Part shown: piece after piece, positions 34,687 through 44,657 of the stretch
How positions within the stretch are numbered: position 1 is the first letter of the stretch
Layout of the letters: each line of letters opens with the position of its first letter
Assembly (NCBI GenBank): GCA_036012865.1
Contig: DASCQC010000012.1
Coordinates: 1-49,691, forward strand
DNA: 49,691 nt
Direction of reading: 5' to 3'
Source: DASCQC01 sp036012865
GTDB lineage: Bacteria; Pseudomonadota; Gammaproteobacteria; Comchoanobacterales; Comchoanobacteraceae
Program-made: the position numbers and the translations under genes
The notes under the pieces: generated by a model
Told to the model about the DNA's origin: nothing
What the model saw: only the letters and a program-made list of their open reading frames with translations
The model's database searches: none

Positions 34687-37512
34687 ATGAACAACATTGT
34701 TATCCGTGGGGCAAAAACCCACAATCTAAAAAACATTGATATTACGATTCCACGAGATCAACTGATCGTTATTACTGGCCTATCGGGATCTGGAAAATCT
34801 TCTCTAGCGTTTGATACTTTGTATGCAGAAGGGCAACGTCGATACGTAGAGTCTTTGTCGACCTATGCTCGACAATTTCTATCGGTGATGGAAAAACCCG
34901 ATGTTGAGCTGATTGAGGGCCTTTCTCCGGCCATCTCCATAGAGCAAAAATCAGCCTCTCATAACCCTAGATCTACCGTAGGAACCATTACCGAAATTTA
35001 TGATTACCTTCGCTTACTTTACGCAAGAACAGGCACACCTTATTGTCCCGATCACCAAAAACCCCTAAAAGCACAAAGCATCTCACAAATTGTTGATGCT
35101 ATACTTAACCTAGAAAAAGATGCAAAAATAATGCTCATCGCCCCTATTATTTCTGATAGAAAGGGAGAGCACTCAGAAATTTTAGATGAACTCAAACGTA
35201 AAGGCTTCATTCGATTAAGAGTTAACGGCGAAATAAAAGAACTAGATTACAAGTTCTTACTGGATAAAAACAAAAAAAACACCGTAGAAGTTATCATTGA
35301 TCGACTAAAAGTTAAACATGAACACCAACAGCGTTTAGCTGAATCCGTTGAAATGGCTATCAGTCTAACCAAAGGTACCCTTATCGTAAACCTTATGGAT
35401 GAATCCAAAGATATCGTTTTTTCAACTCAACATGCTTGCCCTATCTGTCATTACAGCATCCCTTTATTGGAGCCCAAGATATTTTCATTTAATAGCCCTC
35501 ACGGAGCATGTCCAGATTGTGATGGCCTAGGAATGACTCGCTATATTGATGCTGAAAAAGTCATTTTAAACCCCTCATTATCGCTGGAATCTGGTGCACT
35601 CTATGCGTGGAACAAGCAACATAAATTTTATTATCAAATCATCACCTCTTTGTCTGAACACTTCGAATTCTCATTAACCACCCCTTGGAATGAACTGGAT
35701 GAAACCATTCAAACCATGATTCTCCGGGGTTCAAAAAAACGAGTTCCCCTTCATTACTCTAACCTCAAAGGAAGAATGATCACTAGAATTAAGCCTTTTG
35801 AAGGAGTACTCAACAACCTCCAACGCCGTTATGAAGAAACAGAATCAGATTCCATTAAAGAGGAGTTAGGTCGCTTAATAACTTTTAGCAAATGCCCTTC
35901 CTGTCAAGGCTCAAGACTCAACAAATCCGCACGCTGCGTGAAAGTTGGTAAGGACACACTCTCTACCATAACAGAACTATCTATCGATGAAGCTCAACAT
36001 CACTTCTCCAACCTTGCTCTCTTTGGCCCTGAAGCTGAAATAGCCCCCCCTATTCTCAATGAGATTCTCAATCGATTACAATTCCTTCAATCCGTCGGAC
36101 TGAATTATTTAAGCCTGGGACGTCAAGCTGAAACCCTTTCAGGGGGTGAAATGCAACGCATCCGACTTGCCAGTCAAATTGGGTCTGGCCTTGTTGGCGT
36201 GATGTATATTCTTGATGAGCCCTCCATTGGCCTCCACCAAAGAGACAACCAACGACTGATTGATACCTTGGTTAAACTCAAAACCATGGGCAATACTGTC
36301 ATTGTTGTAGAACATGATGAAGACACCATGCGACAAGCTGACCACGTCATTGATATAGGCCCTTATGCAGGCATCCACGGGGGAACGGTCGTTGCCCAAG
36401 GCTCCCCGAAAACCATTCAAAACTGCAAAGAATCACTCACGGGCCAATACCTCAACCAAACGTTAACTATTCCGGTACCTACTGAACGACTTCCTCTAAA
36501 AGAGGATCAATTTATTACCTTAACAGAAGTGACAACCAACAACCTAAAAAGCGTGAATGCATCGTTTCCTGTTGGGCTATTGACTTGTGTCACCGGGGTG
36601 TCTGGGTCAGGAAAATCAAGCTTAGTTAATGATACTCTTTACCCCGCCGCTCTTAATGCATTAAGCCGCGCCAACCGAGTACAACAAGGCGCCTTCAAAT
36701 CAATTGAAGGGTTAGATTATTTCGATAAGGTCATTGATATTGATCAGAGTCCCATTGGGCGAACTCCCCGATCTAACCCTGCGACCTATACTGGATTATT
36801 CACCCCTATTCGCGAATTATTTGCTGGCACTCAAGAAGCCAGGTCAAGAGGTTACACTCCTGGAAGGTTTAGCTTTAACGTTTCTGGCGGACGATGCGAA
36901 GCCTGTCATGGGGATGGTGTGATTACTGTCGAAATGCACTTTCTCTCAGATGTTTATGTTACCTGCGACCAATGCAGTGGAAAGCGATACAACCGTGAAA
37001 CGTTAACTGTTCAATACAAAGGCAAAACCATTGCTGATATTTTAAGCATGACCATCGAAGAGGCTAAAAAATTCTTCTCTGCAATCCCCAGTATTTCCAG
37101 AAAACTAAGCACCTTAGAGGCAGTAGGACTGGGCTACCTTCAATTAGGACAAAGTGCAACAACCCTTTCAGGAGGCGAGGCGCAACGCATTAAGCTCTCC
37201 CGAGAACTATCAAAAAGAGCTTTAGGGCAAACCCTATATATTTTGGATGAGCCCACAACTGGACTACATTTTCATGACGTTAAGCAACTTCTTTCTGTGC
37301 TAACGAGCCTAAGAGATCAAGGCCACACGATCATTGTCATTGAACACCACTTAGACATTATAAAATGTGCTGACTGGGTGATAGACCTTGGGCCTGAAGG
37401 TGGTAACGGCGGGGGAACCATTATGGCCAATGGAACGCCCGAAAAGATAGCTGCTACCAAAGAATCACACACAGGGAAGTTTCTAATGCCGCTTTTAAAA
37501 AAGAAAGACTAA
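34687..37512 (+). CDS. uvrA: Excinuclease ABC subunit A
   Basis: 941 residues, standard length. DNA-damage recognition ATPase of nucleotide excision repair. First Walker A GLSGSGKSS (31-39), zinc module CPICHYSIPLLEP...CPDCDGLGM, first signature LSGGEMQRIRLASQIG and Walker B YILDEPSIGLHQRD. Second Walker A GVSGSGKSSLVND, zinc finger CEACHGDGVITVE...CDQCSGKRY, second signature LSGGEAQRIKLSRELS and Walker B YILDEPTTGLHFHD. No clear LexA box is visible in the short upstream gap. Its end overlaps the convergent rhodanese gene. Confidence 0.98.
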   Translation: MNNIVIRGAKTHNLKNIDITIPRDQLIVITGLSGSGKSSLAFDTLYAEGQRRYVESLSTYARQFLSVMEKPDVELIEGLSPAISIEQKSASHNPRSTVGTITEIYDYLRLLYARTGTPYCPDHQKPLKAQSISQIVDAILNLEKDAKIMLIAPIISDRKGEHSEILDELKRKGFIRLRVNGEIKELDYKFLLDKNKKNTVEVIIDRLKVKHEHQQRLAESVEMAISLTKGTLIVNLMDESKDIVFSTQHACPICHYSIPLLEPKIFSFNSPHGACPDCDGLGMTRYIDAEKVILNPSLSLESGALYAWNKQHKFYYQIITSLSEHFEFSLTTPWNELDETIQTMILRGSKKRVPLHYSNLKGRMITRIKPFEGVLNNLQRRYEETESDSIKEELGRLITFSKCPSCQGSRLNKSARCVKVGKDTLSTITELSIDEAQHHFSNLALFGPEAEIAPPILNEILNRLQFLQSVGLNYLSLGRQAETLSGGEMQRIRLASQIGSGLVGVMYILDEPSIGLHQRDNQRLIDTLVKLKTMGNTVIVVEHDEDTMRQADHVIDIGPYAGIHGGTVVAQGSPKTIQNCKESLTGQYLNQTLTIPVPTERLPLKEDQFITLTEVTTNNLKSVNASFPVGLLTCVTGVSGSGKSSLVNDTLYPAALNALSRANRVQQGAFKSIEGLDYFDKVIDIDQSPIGRTPRSNPATYTGLFTPIRELFAGTQEARSRGYTPGRFSFNVSGGRCEACHGDGVITVEMHFLSDVYVTCDQCSGKRYNRETLTVQYKGKTIADILSMTIEEAKKFFSAIPSISRKLSTLEAVGLGYLQLGQSATTLSGGEAQRIKLSRELSKRALGQTLYILDEPTTGLHFHDVKQLLSVLTSLRDQGHTIIVIEHHLDIIKCADWVIDLGPEGGNGGGTIMANGTPEKIAATKESHTGKFLMPLLKKKD

Positions 37513-37850
37513 GAAGCCAAGTCTTTACCTTGAACTGGAAAACCTGTGGTAGACCACGCTAAAATCCCACCCTCAAGGTTCCAAACATCTTTCGATAAAC
37601 CCTCTGCTATAAGCTGCTGACAGGCCATCATTGATCTTTTCCCAGAGCGACAATGTATCACCAGCCTAACCTCCGGATCATCAGTACACTCAATATCATC
37701 TAAGCTAACTTCATTAACAGGCTTTAACTTGGATCCTGCAATATTCATGGCATCGTATTCGTCTAAATTACGAACATCAATTAATTCTACTTTACCTGAC
37801 TCCATCCACTCTTTAAGTTGATTACTTTCAATGCTATAAATTTTAGCCAT
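37509..37850 (-). CDS. Single-domain rhodanese-like sulfurtransferase
   Basis: 113 residues. The active-site loop HCRSGKRSMMA contains the catalytic cysteine, with LIDVRNLDEYDAMNIAGS and NLEGGILAWSTTGFPV as flanking rhodanese motifs. It transfers sulfane sulfur or acts in redox or stress handling; substrate not predictable. No signal peptide. It follows the TraX-like gene by 28 bp and is probably the last gene of that operon. Confidence 0.9.
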   Translation of the reverse strand: MAKIYSIESNQLKEWMESGKVELIDVRNLDEYDAMNIAGSKLKPVNEVSLDDIECTDDPEVRLVIHCRSGKRSMMACQQLIAEGLSKDVWNLEGGILAWSTTGFPVQGKDLAS

Positions 37851-37878
37851 ACATAACTCCCATTTAATTCATGTGTAT

Positions 37879-38658
37879 TTAATTTAATATGTACTCATAA
37901 TAGTAGAAAATCTTAATTCCGGATAAATGAATAACATAAACCCACAAAGTATTCCGCGCAAATATCAAAACCCACCGTGGGCAGGGACATTTCCACGTTG
38001 ATTGATACCGTAACATCAACTGATGCAAGGTGACAACTTCAATCACACACCCCCAAACATTTAACGTAGTGCCACTGGCCGAAAAAGCTAGAATGTTAAA
38101 AACAAAAAAGATACATAATGATAACCACAAAAGCCAACCATCCTTTATCTCTCCCTTTTTTATCCAATACCCACACCATGCGATTAACCAACCTAATAAA
38201 CCATACTCCAGGAAATTCATCACAATAGCATTACCCAAAATACATATCAGGAAAAAAACTTCAGGGCGTTTAGGGTTAATTAATTGCATCCAACGATGGT
38301 TAAAAGCATACCGAATGAGTAATAAATTTAATAAAATATTGAATAATAAATACCCATCAACTTGATACGTTAATACGGTGAGTAAAGTTCCTGAAACCAG
38401 CATAAAAACATTAAAGCGACTCGAAACATTTAAACCTGCAACAAAAAAGAAAATGGGTGCAGCTAATCGGCCCAATAACCTAAAAACAGGGTATTCAGGA
38501 AAAAAGTAAGCCCCCACATGATCAATAATCATAGAGATGGATGCAATGAGCTTTAACAGGTCAATATAATTTAAATCAACGCCATATCGATCAGATGATT
38601 TAAAGGCTGCTTGAACATTCCATGATAATCGAAGAGGGTTGACGATGTTGAGGGTCAT
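37879..38658 (-). CDS. TraX-family membrane protein
   Basis: 259 residues, about eight membrane helices. The family hallmark DLLKLIASISMIIDHVGAYFF followed by GRLAAPIFFFVAGLN is clear; the last helix has LWVYVIHL. TraX of plasmid F acetylates pilin; chromosomal relatives are putative acyltransferases. The first 59 bp overlap the end of the small membrane gene upstream; a later start would leave the TraX core intact. Confidence 0.82.
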   Translation of the reverse strand: MTLNIVNPLRLSWNVQAAFKSSDRYGVDLNYIDLLKLIASISMIIDHVGAYFFPEYPVFRLLGRLAAPIFFFVAGLNVSSRFNVFMLVSGTLLTVLTYQVDGYLLFNILLNLLLIRYAFNHRWMQLINPKRPEVFFLICILGNAIVMNFLEYGLLGWLIAWCGYWIKKGEIKDGWLLWLSLCIFFVFNILAFSASGTTLNVWGCVIEVVTLHQLMLRYQSTWKCPCPRWVLIFARNTLWVYVIHLSGIKIFYYYEYILN

Positions 38659-38884
38659 AAATGATAACCTGACGACAGTTGTTCTCCAGGTAGTTTACTC
38701 TATAGTTAACCTTGGGCACAAGCTCCTTGATAATCTTATCTTCAATGCCTTGATGTAATAGAATTTTAGCATTATGAACGTTAACTGCCCACATCAACTG
38801 GTCCTTATGGTTTTCTTGATGCTCAAAACCATATTGCTTCACCTCTAAAAAAACAATCAAAAAACCTATTAACACCCACGACAT
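38600..38884 (-). CDS. Small single-span membrane protein
   Basis: 94 residues from the ATG at 38884, which has GGGGG just upstream; an ATG at 39007 lies inside the preceding gene and lacks a site. One N-terminal helix (MSWVLIGFLIVFLEV) is followed by a soluble domain of about 75 residues with one Cys pair-like residue set (ENNCRQ, MECSSSL). No family recognised. It lies between the 686-residue gene and the TraX-like gene, overlapping the latter by 59 bp, so it is likely made together with them. Confidence 0.62.
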   Translation of the reverse strand: MSWVLIGFLIVFLEVKQYGFEHQENHKDQLMWAVNVHNAKILLHQGIEDKIIKELVPKVNYRVNYLENNCRQVIIYDPQHRQPSSIIMECSSSL

Positions 38885-38913
38885 CAACCCCCAATGTGCA
38901 CTTATGTAGGCAT

Positions 38914-40974
38914 CTAAAGAAGAGTGAACATACTTTTTCGTGGAGAGTTTGACTCGCTTGAACAATTGGACGTTGCTTTTTTGGGTGATGTCAGTGGGCT
39001 TGAACATAAGGATAGTTTCTCAGCAAAATAACCCAATACACTGAGAGATCTTACTACGTTGCTTTGACTTGAATGACCGAAAAAATCTTTCTCAAATAAC
39101 CCCTCTTGTTTTAAATCATCTCTCTTCCATTGTCTAGACCGTAAAAAATCTGAAGCATAACTCCAAAAAACTTTTTTCAAACCCGGATAATTCTTACACG
39201 CATATTGCATCTTACCCAAGGTATCTAATCTTGGAAGCATGATTTTAGTTTCAAATAACCGAGCATCAAAAGAAGCTTGAAATTCATGGTCCAATAAGGC
39301 TCTAACCTTTTCAGTCTCAGAAAAACTAAGACCTACTTTTACAATCAAATCCTTCGAGACCATGAACTGTTGAATATCTCGAGTACATTGTGGCAATAAA
39401 GACAATAATTGCTGACAGCTTTCGGCGTCAACTAGCATAGCTCTTAAAAAGCCTTGTCGAGCCTCTTCTTCTAACGGAACCCAATATTCTGGCTTTTTAC
39501 CAACAATGAAAGATAACCGTTTAAAACTTTCAGGTGAATCTACGAAGCGCTTAAACCAATGCACGGCATATTTCTTAACCCCAAGTTTCTTTTGTTTCTT
39601 CCAACTATCATTTTTTTGCTTTACTCGATTATCAAGGGCTTTAAAAATATATTCTAGATCATCCATTGTCTTCATGTATCGTTGATTACCATGCAGAGTA
39701 AAAATATAATCAACAACTTTTTTATTGCCCAATAAGTTTGGCCCACATAACTTAATCTGCTGGGTTGTTTTGAATAATTTTTTAAAGACCTTATTACTCA
39801 CAATTTGATCCAAAATATAATCCATGCGCTGTGGAAACATACCCAACCAAATCATCATTAAGGATAATTCTTTGCACTTCATCATTTTCTCATGCAGCTG
39901 TTCCCAAATAACCCCAGAAAAATCAGGGTAAGCTTTCAGTATTAAACAAATTCGCTTGAAGTCTTTAACTTTTTTAATGCTAGAATTTGAGGATTCGCAG
40001 ACAAAAACCTCAATACAACGATCTAAAAACAGTTTAATAGGATAATGCTTAACAAGTGAGTTCAACTCACTGACAGAGTTAATTAAAAAGGTCCACTTAT
40101 AACCAAAAAACCTATCTAGTTGTTGAAAAAACTTCTTCTTATCCTTGTCAAAAAGCAAACAATAAGCCTCTATATCAGCCCCTTTCCGCACCAGATCTTT
40201 AATGGGTATTGTTTTTATTTTATCCAGCAACCGAAGTCTAGATGATGGCACCAACAGTGATAACATTCGCACTTCTGTCGCCCCTAGTTGTAATGATTGC
40301 CAAAAGCTTACATGCCTCCTTTCTTGATTATCTTCCTCCTCTAATAAACAGTTTATTAAATCATCTGCTTTGTCAGGGTAGGATTGTATCATTTGTACAA
40401 AATCATCCAGTCCCCATGAGGACAGGTGCAGGTACTGCCCTAATGATTCATAAGAGGCCGAATGAATGACCGATTGAACAGCCCTATAATCTACTCCCTG
40501 CTCAAAACGATATTGCTCCCTGATCATGCTGGTCAACCAATCCTCAGTATGACTCTGACAACCTATTTCAGGAGGTTTCCTTTGCTTTAATAAACGCTGC
40601 TGAAAATGACGATTTAGACGCCCCCGCACCTGTTCTTTGATCCGATTTTTTATACACTCCGAGCTCAATTTTCTCATATCAGACTGAAGAGTACTCAGGG
40701 TCTTGGAACAAAAGGCTAAAAATTTTCGATAGTTCGCCTCATCTTTTTCAGGATTATTGATTGAAAATTCATACGCTCTAAAATCACGATCAAGAAAATG
40801 TCTCACCCTCTCCAAATCATCCCAATAAGGGCTTGTTTCATCCAATCTGTTCACACTCAATAAATTAATAGCCTCACAAAGGCCTAAAAAATAACGTTCA
40901 TCATGAATCAATATTTTGCTAACTCTGAGTAATAACTCTTGATAGATAAAATGTTCATGCCTTTTATGCGTCAT
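38914..40974 (-). CDS. Large unrecognised helical protein
   Basis: 686 residues from the ATG at 40974, preceded by AGGAAGG at good spacing (a further in-frame ATG at 41010 has no such site). There are no membrane helices or signal peptide. The sequence is helical, rich in Leu, Lys and aromatic residues, with repeated patterns of the kind LLSLLPQCTRDIQQF and FRRILILKAYPDFSG-like segments, but no clear motif. The C-terminal 40 residues are Ser/Pro/Lys-rich (SPLTSPKKATSNCSSESN). It heads an apparent operon with the single-span protein, TraX-like protein and rhodanese. An effector or scaffold role is possible but unsupported. Confidence 0.75.
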   Translation of the reverse strand: MTHKRHEHFIYQELLLRVSKILIHDERYFLGLCEAINLLSVNRLDETSPYWDDLERVRHFLDRDFRAYEFSINNPEKDEANYRKFLAFCSKTLSTLQSDMRKLSSECIKNRIKEQVRGRLNRHFQQRLLKQRKPPEIGCQSHTEDWLTSMIREQYRFEQGVDYRAVQSVIHSASYESLGQYLHLSSWGLDDFVQMIQSYPDKADDLINCLLEEEDNQERRHVSFWQSLQLGATEVRMLSLLVPSSRLRLLDKIKTIPIKDLVRKGADIEAYCLLFDKDKKKFFQQLDRFFGYKWTFLINSVSELNSLVKHYPIKLFLDRCIEVFVCESSNSSIKKVKDFKRICLILKAYPDFSGVIWEQLHEKMMKCKELSLMMIWLGMFPQRMDYILDQIVSNKVFKKLFKTTQQIKLCGPNLLGNKKVVDYIFTLHGNQRYMKTMDDLEYIFKALDNRVKQKNDSWKKQKKLGVKKYAVHWFKRFVDSPESFKRLSFIVGKKPEYWVPLEEEARQGFLRAMLVDAESCQQLLSLLPQCTRDIQQFMVSKDLIVKVGLSFSETEKVRALLDHEFQASFDARLFETKIMLPRLDTLGKMQYACKNYPGLKKVFWSYASDFLRSRQWKRDDLKQEGLFEKDFFGHSSQSNVVRSLSVLGYFAEKLSLCSSPLTSPKKATSNCSSESNSPRKSMFTLL

Positions 40975-41299
40975 CCAAACCTTCCTAACAAAAACCCAAA
41001 GATTAATCAAACCATCTTTATTGAGCCATCACTCTCGAGCATCTCGCCTCTTTAGAACACGCATGTCTTCGCAACAAAACTATTCTGTGAAAACGTCATC
41101 AACACGACAATCAAACCCAAGAATGATGATTCCACCCTTGATTGTATCTTTCTTTATATCCTTCATAATAATACTTACAATCCTTAAAACTATGTTCAAT
41201 ATTGTACTGCATAAATATGATAGTTGCACGAGATATTACTTGATAGACAGTTTGTTTATCCCCATACTATACCTTCGTGCTTAACAAAATAGGATTTTC

Positions 41300-42517
41300 A
41301 TGAACAGTAAACTTCTAGGCGGCTCAATGCTGCTTGCTGGGACCTCAATTGGGGCTGGACTATTAGCGTTACCCTTCACAGCTGGGCTTGGAGGATTTTT
41401 TCCTGGTATAGGAGCCTTCCTTTTTTGTTTTTTGTTTATGATGTATTCTATGTTTTTATTGTTGGAAGCTAGCCTTTATTGTAAGGACTCTTCTGCCAAT
41501 ATTATTAGCATGTCCAGACTTCACCTAGGCATCTTTGCTGAAACAACCGCTTGGGTGTGCACATTGATTTTATTCTACTCCATTTGCACTGCTTATTTAT
41601 CTGGCGGCGGAGGATTAATTAGAAGCGCATTGAATCACTCTTTTAATATCAACCTATCGTCAACAATTTGCATCTTTATCTATATCATCAGCATCGGGTC
41701 TTTTTCTGCTGCAGGGATTACGTGGACAGATAGAATCAATCGTATTTTGATGATCGGACTGATCTCCTCATATTTAGCCATGATCTTTGTCGTCAGCCCA
41801 CATGCATCACTAACTAACTTATCGTCCGGCAAACCCTTGAGCTTGTTGGCAGCCCTTCCTATCATTTCAGCTGCCTTTGCCGGTCACCCCGTACTCCCTA
41901 GCTTACGGACCTATCTTAACGATGATTTACCTAGCCTTAAAAAAATCATCATTGTAGGTAGCTGCATTCCACTGGCCATGTATCTGGTTTGGCAGTTTTT
42001 GATTCTTAGCATTATTCCTCAAACTGGAGCCCATGGACTTATTGCAGTTTCTAAAAGCAGTAATAGCCTTGAAATGCTATCCAATGTTCTTAGCACAGAT
42101 ATGAACATTGCTCATGTTAGCACACTCAACAATTCCTTTTCATTTTTTGCGATTGTCACCTCCTATCTAGGCATTACTTTGGCTCTTTATGACTTTCTCA
42201 ATGATGGGTTAAAACTTCACCAACGCCCTCATGGCCGAATGATTAATTTAACCCTAACATTCTTACCTCCTCTTGTTTTTTCGCTACTCTTTGGAGGGTT
42301 TTCCCGAGCCATTTCATATGCCGGCCTCATGGTCATTATTTTATATGCTATACTTCCAGCAACCATGGTCTGGAAAGCCAGATACGACTCCCATGATGAT
42401 GCTAAATTGGTTACATGGGGAGGCAAACCCGGTCTAATCTTAACCTATATTATCTCATTTACTATCATAGGCCTACACTTTGCAGGTGAATTTAACCTCA
42501 TTCAATCACTACAATAA
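41300..42517 (+). CDS. Aromatic amino-acid permease (HAAAP family)
   Basis: 405 residues with about 11 membrane helices. The opening GGSMLLAGTSIGAGLLALPF is the substrate-site helix of the TyrP/Mtr/TnaB family; FPGIGAFLFCFLFMMYS follows. It imports tyrosine or tryptophan with protons across the inner membrane; specificity cannot be told. AGGA lies seven bases before the ATG. Its stop overlaps the hemE start as TAATG, so the two are translated together. Confidence 0.92.
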   Translation: MNSKLLGGSMLLAGTSIGAGLLALPFTAGLGGFFPGIGAFLFCFLFMMYSMFLLLEASLYCKDSSANIISMSRLHLGIFAETTAWVCTLILFYSICTAYLSGGGGLIRSALNHSFNINLSSTICIFIYIISIGSFSAAGITWTDRINRILMIGLISSYLAMIFVVSPHASLTNLSSGKPLSLLAALPIISAAFAGHPVLPSLRTYLNDDLPSLKKIIIVGSCIPLAMYLVWQFLILSIIPQTGAHGLIAVSKSSNSLEMLSNVLSTDMNIAHVSTLNNSFSFFAIVTSYLGITLALYDFLNDGLKLHQRPHGRMINLTLTFLPPLVFSLLFGGFSRAISYAGLMVIILYAILPATMVWKARYDSHDDAKLVTWGGKPGLILTYIISFTIIGLHFAGEFNLIQSLQ

Positions 42518-43542
42518 TGCACTCCAGTCGCTTTTTAAAAGCCATTAGACAAGAACCTGTCGATCGCCCTCCTGTTTGGGTTTTACGCCAAGCAGGAAGG
42601 TATGATCCTGAGTTTCAAGCCCTGCGAGCACAATGCCCCGACTTTATGGCATTCTGCAAACAACCCGAGCTCGCCTGTCAAGCAACCCTAATTCCTATTA
42701 AGAAATTCCAGTTTGATGCGGCCATTATTTTTTCAGATATTTTAACCTTGCCTCATGCAGCTGGACAAACTGTTCACTTTGAAAAAGGTATTGGCCCCAT
42801 TTTATCTCCCCCCATCAGAACCTCTGCTGATTACGCTCGAATTGGCATGCCCGACATGGAACAAGACTTAGGCTATGTGGGTCAAGCCATACGCATGGTT
42901 AAACCTGAATTATCAGTCCCACTGATAGGTTTCTCTGGATCACCTTGGACGTTAGCCTGCTATATGATTGAGGGACGAGGAAAACAGGGATTCAAAGCTG
43001 CCATCAACGCCACCGAATCTCAACCTAAACAGCTTGAAACGCTTATTCAACAACTAACCGACATGGTGATTGATTACTTATCCTATCAAGCAGAATGCGG
43101 CGCGGACTGCCTCATGCTTTTTGATAGCTGGGCCAGCCTCTTACCCCCTGATGCTTATCGATACTTTTCATTAGAACCCTTAAAAAGGATCACTCAAACT
43201 CTCAAGTATAAACACAACCTTCCGATCATTCTTTATGCTAGAATGCCTCCTCTTGCATTAACAGAACTTAATGAATGTCACTGCGATGTTCTAGGGCTTG
43301 ATGAATTTCAAAATATCAAGAATGCACGTCAACTGCTAGGCCCACAAATAACCCTACAAGGAAACCTTGCTCCCCAGCAATTACTAACCAACCCTAAAAA
43401 CATTGAAACTGCTACCCTTGGCATGCTAAAACAGCACCCTGAACCTGGGTACATAGCCAATTTAGGGCACGGAATACTACCCGAAACGCCGATAGAAAAC
43501 CTTCAAGCCTTTGTGAACACCGTCCAAAACTACACCCCTTGA
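42517..43542 (+). CDS. hemE: Uroporphyrinogen decarboxylase
   Basis: 341 residues. It decarboxylates the four acetate side chains of uroporphyrinogen III to coproporphyrinogen III in heme synthesis. Motifs: RPPVWVLRQAGRY (usual form MRQAGRY, here LRQAGRY), DAAIIFSDILTLP with the catalytic Asp, GFSGSPWTLACYMIEG, and NLGHGILPETP. Coupled to the aromatic permease upstream. Confidence 0.97.
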   Translation: MHSSRFLKAIRQEPVDRPPVWVLRQAGRYDPEFQALRAQCPDFMAFCKQPELACQATLIPIKKFQFDAAIIFSDILTLPHAAGQTVHFEKGIGPILSPPIRTSADYARIGMPDMEQDLGYVGQAIRMVKPELSVPLIGFSGSPWTLACYMIEGRGKQGFKAAINATESQPKQLETLIQQLTDMVIDYLSYQAECGADCLMLFDSWASLLPPDAYRYFSLEPLKRITQTLKYKHNLPIILYARMPPLALTELNECHCDVLGLDEFQNIKNARQLLGPQITLQGNLAPQQLLTNPKNIETATLGMLKQHPEPGYIANLGHGILPETPIENLQAFVNTVQNYTP

Positions 43543-43562
43543 CTTCTTACCCTGGAGACCCG

Positions 43563-44657
43563 TTAATCCGTAAGTTGATACTCGGTGTGAATATCATAGC
43601 CTTGCAGCATGCCTAAATACTCTTCCAGTGTGATCATCCCCATACATGGCTTCGCCCCCGTGCTCCAATCACGCCCCTTTAAAATTTTATGCGTTAGTAT
43701 CATCGATGCTATCGTGGGAATATGGGGTCCATGACCCTCTTTTGCAATCAGATACCAACGAGCCTTAAGCGCCTTATTGTTATGCCCAACTCCCTTTAAA
43801 TGCATATGCATGCCACCAGCATCCGTACCCAATATATCGAAAAAATGACTTAACTTAAGTAAACTTGACGCATGCTTTTCAAGGTTAATAGGCAGCCCCC
43901 ATCGAACGAACCACGAAGTTAGCCATATACCCAGATGCAATGCTCGACTTTCCATTCCAGCTGAAAACTGAATATCAGGAATTGAATAGTAAGATGGGAA
44001 TAAATCTAAATCCGGAATATCACAATTTCCCATCATTCGCTTACCCAGTACTGGATAATTTTCAACATAAAGATCTTGCCACCCGTATCGATTTTGATGA
44101 CTTGATTGAATCGGCTTTCCTAAATAACTTAAAATAGCTTTTGAAGTTGCTAAACCTCTGGGTGATTTTTGTCCAGGTGTAATGCCATACTTCAGTGTAT
44201 GAATGTTAGAAAAATAGTTTGTATTAAAATAATCAATCACGGCAGATGACAACGCTGGTACTGTGCTTGCACCGCTGATAACACTAACACCTGCACCCTT
44301 TGCTAACGCATCAAGGGAATGGATATGACTGACAAATGTCCTGCCATCCGCAAGGTCAATATAATGTGTTTTTGATTGGATGCAACATTTGGCAACGGTA
44401 TAATCAGAACTTTGAAACGGACCGCAAGCATTAATTAGAAGGTCAATGCCGGCTAACGCCTTAGCCTCTATTGTCGTAGCATCGATAGACCGAAATTCTA
44501 AAGGAAAAACAGAAGATTGCCCAAGCTCATTCGCAAGACTTTCTGCCTTTTGAAGGTTTCTGCCCGCGATAATCACTGGATAGTGATTAGAAAGCTCTCG
44601 ACAAATAAGTCGCCCAAAAGTTCCGTACCCCCCTAAAACAAGGACCGTCTTAGTCAT
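43563..44657 (-). CDS. Saccharopine dehydrogenase-like NAD(P) protein
   Basis: 364 residues. Rossmann motif VLVLGGYGTFGRLICREL at the N-terminus, AGRNLQKAESLANELG, and LINACGPFQSSDYTVAKCC, which define the trans-acting enoyl reductase/saccharopine-dehydrogenase-like family. The true substrate of these bacterial proteins is not known; true saccharopine dehydrogenase activity is doubtful. Its start overlaps the end of the DUF4166 gene by 8 bp. Confidence 0.88.
   Translation of the reverse strand: MTKTVLVLGGYGTFGRLICRELSNHYPVIIAGRNLQKAESLANELGQSSVFPLEFRSIDATTIEAKALAGIDLLINACGPFQSSDYTVAKCCIQSKTHYIDLADGRTFVSHIHSLDALAKGAGVSVISGASTVPALSSAVIDYFNTNYFSNIHTLKYGITPGQKSPRGLATSKAILSYLGKPIQSSHQNRYGWQDLYVENYPVLGKRMMGNCDIPDLDLFPSYYSIPDIQFSAGMESRALHLGIWLTSWFVRWGLPINLEKHASSLLKLSHFFDILGTDAGGMHMHLKGVGHNNKALKARWYLIAKEGHGPHIPTIASMILTHKILKGRDWSTGAKPCMGMITLEEYLGMLQGYDIHTEYQLTD

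Noticed and set aside
41021..41284. 87-codon plus-strand ORF with a membrane-like segment between the 686-residue gene and the permease
   Set aside because: It begins with TTG, has no ribosome-binding site and shows no family similarity; it overlaps the likely promoter region of both neighbours.
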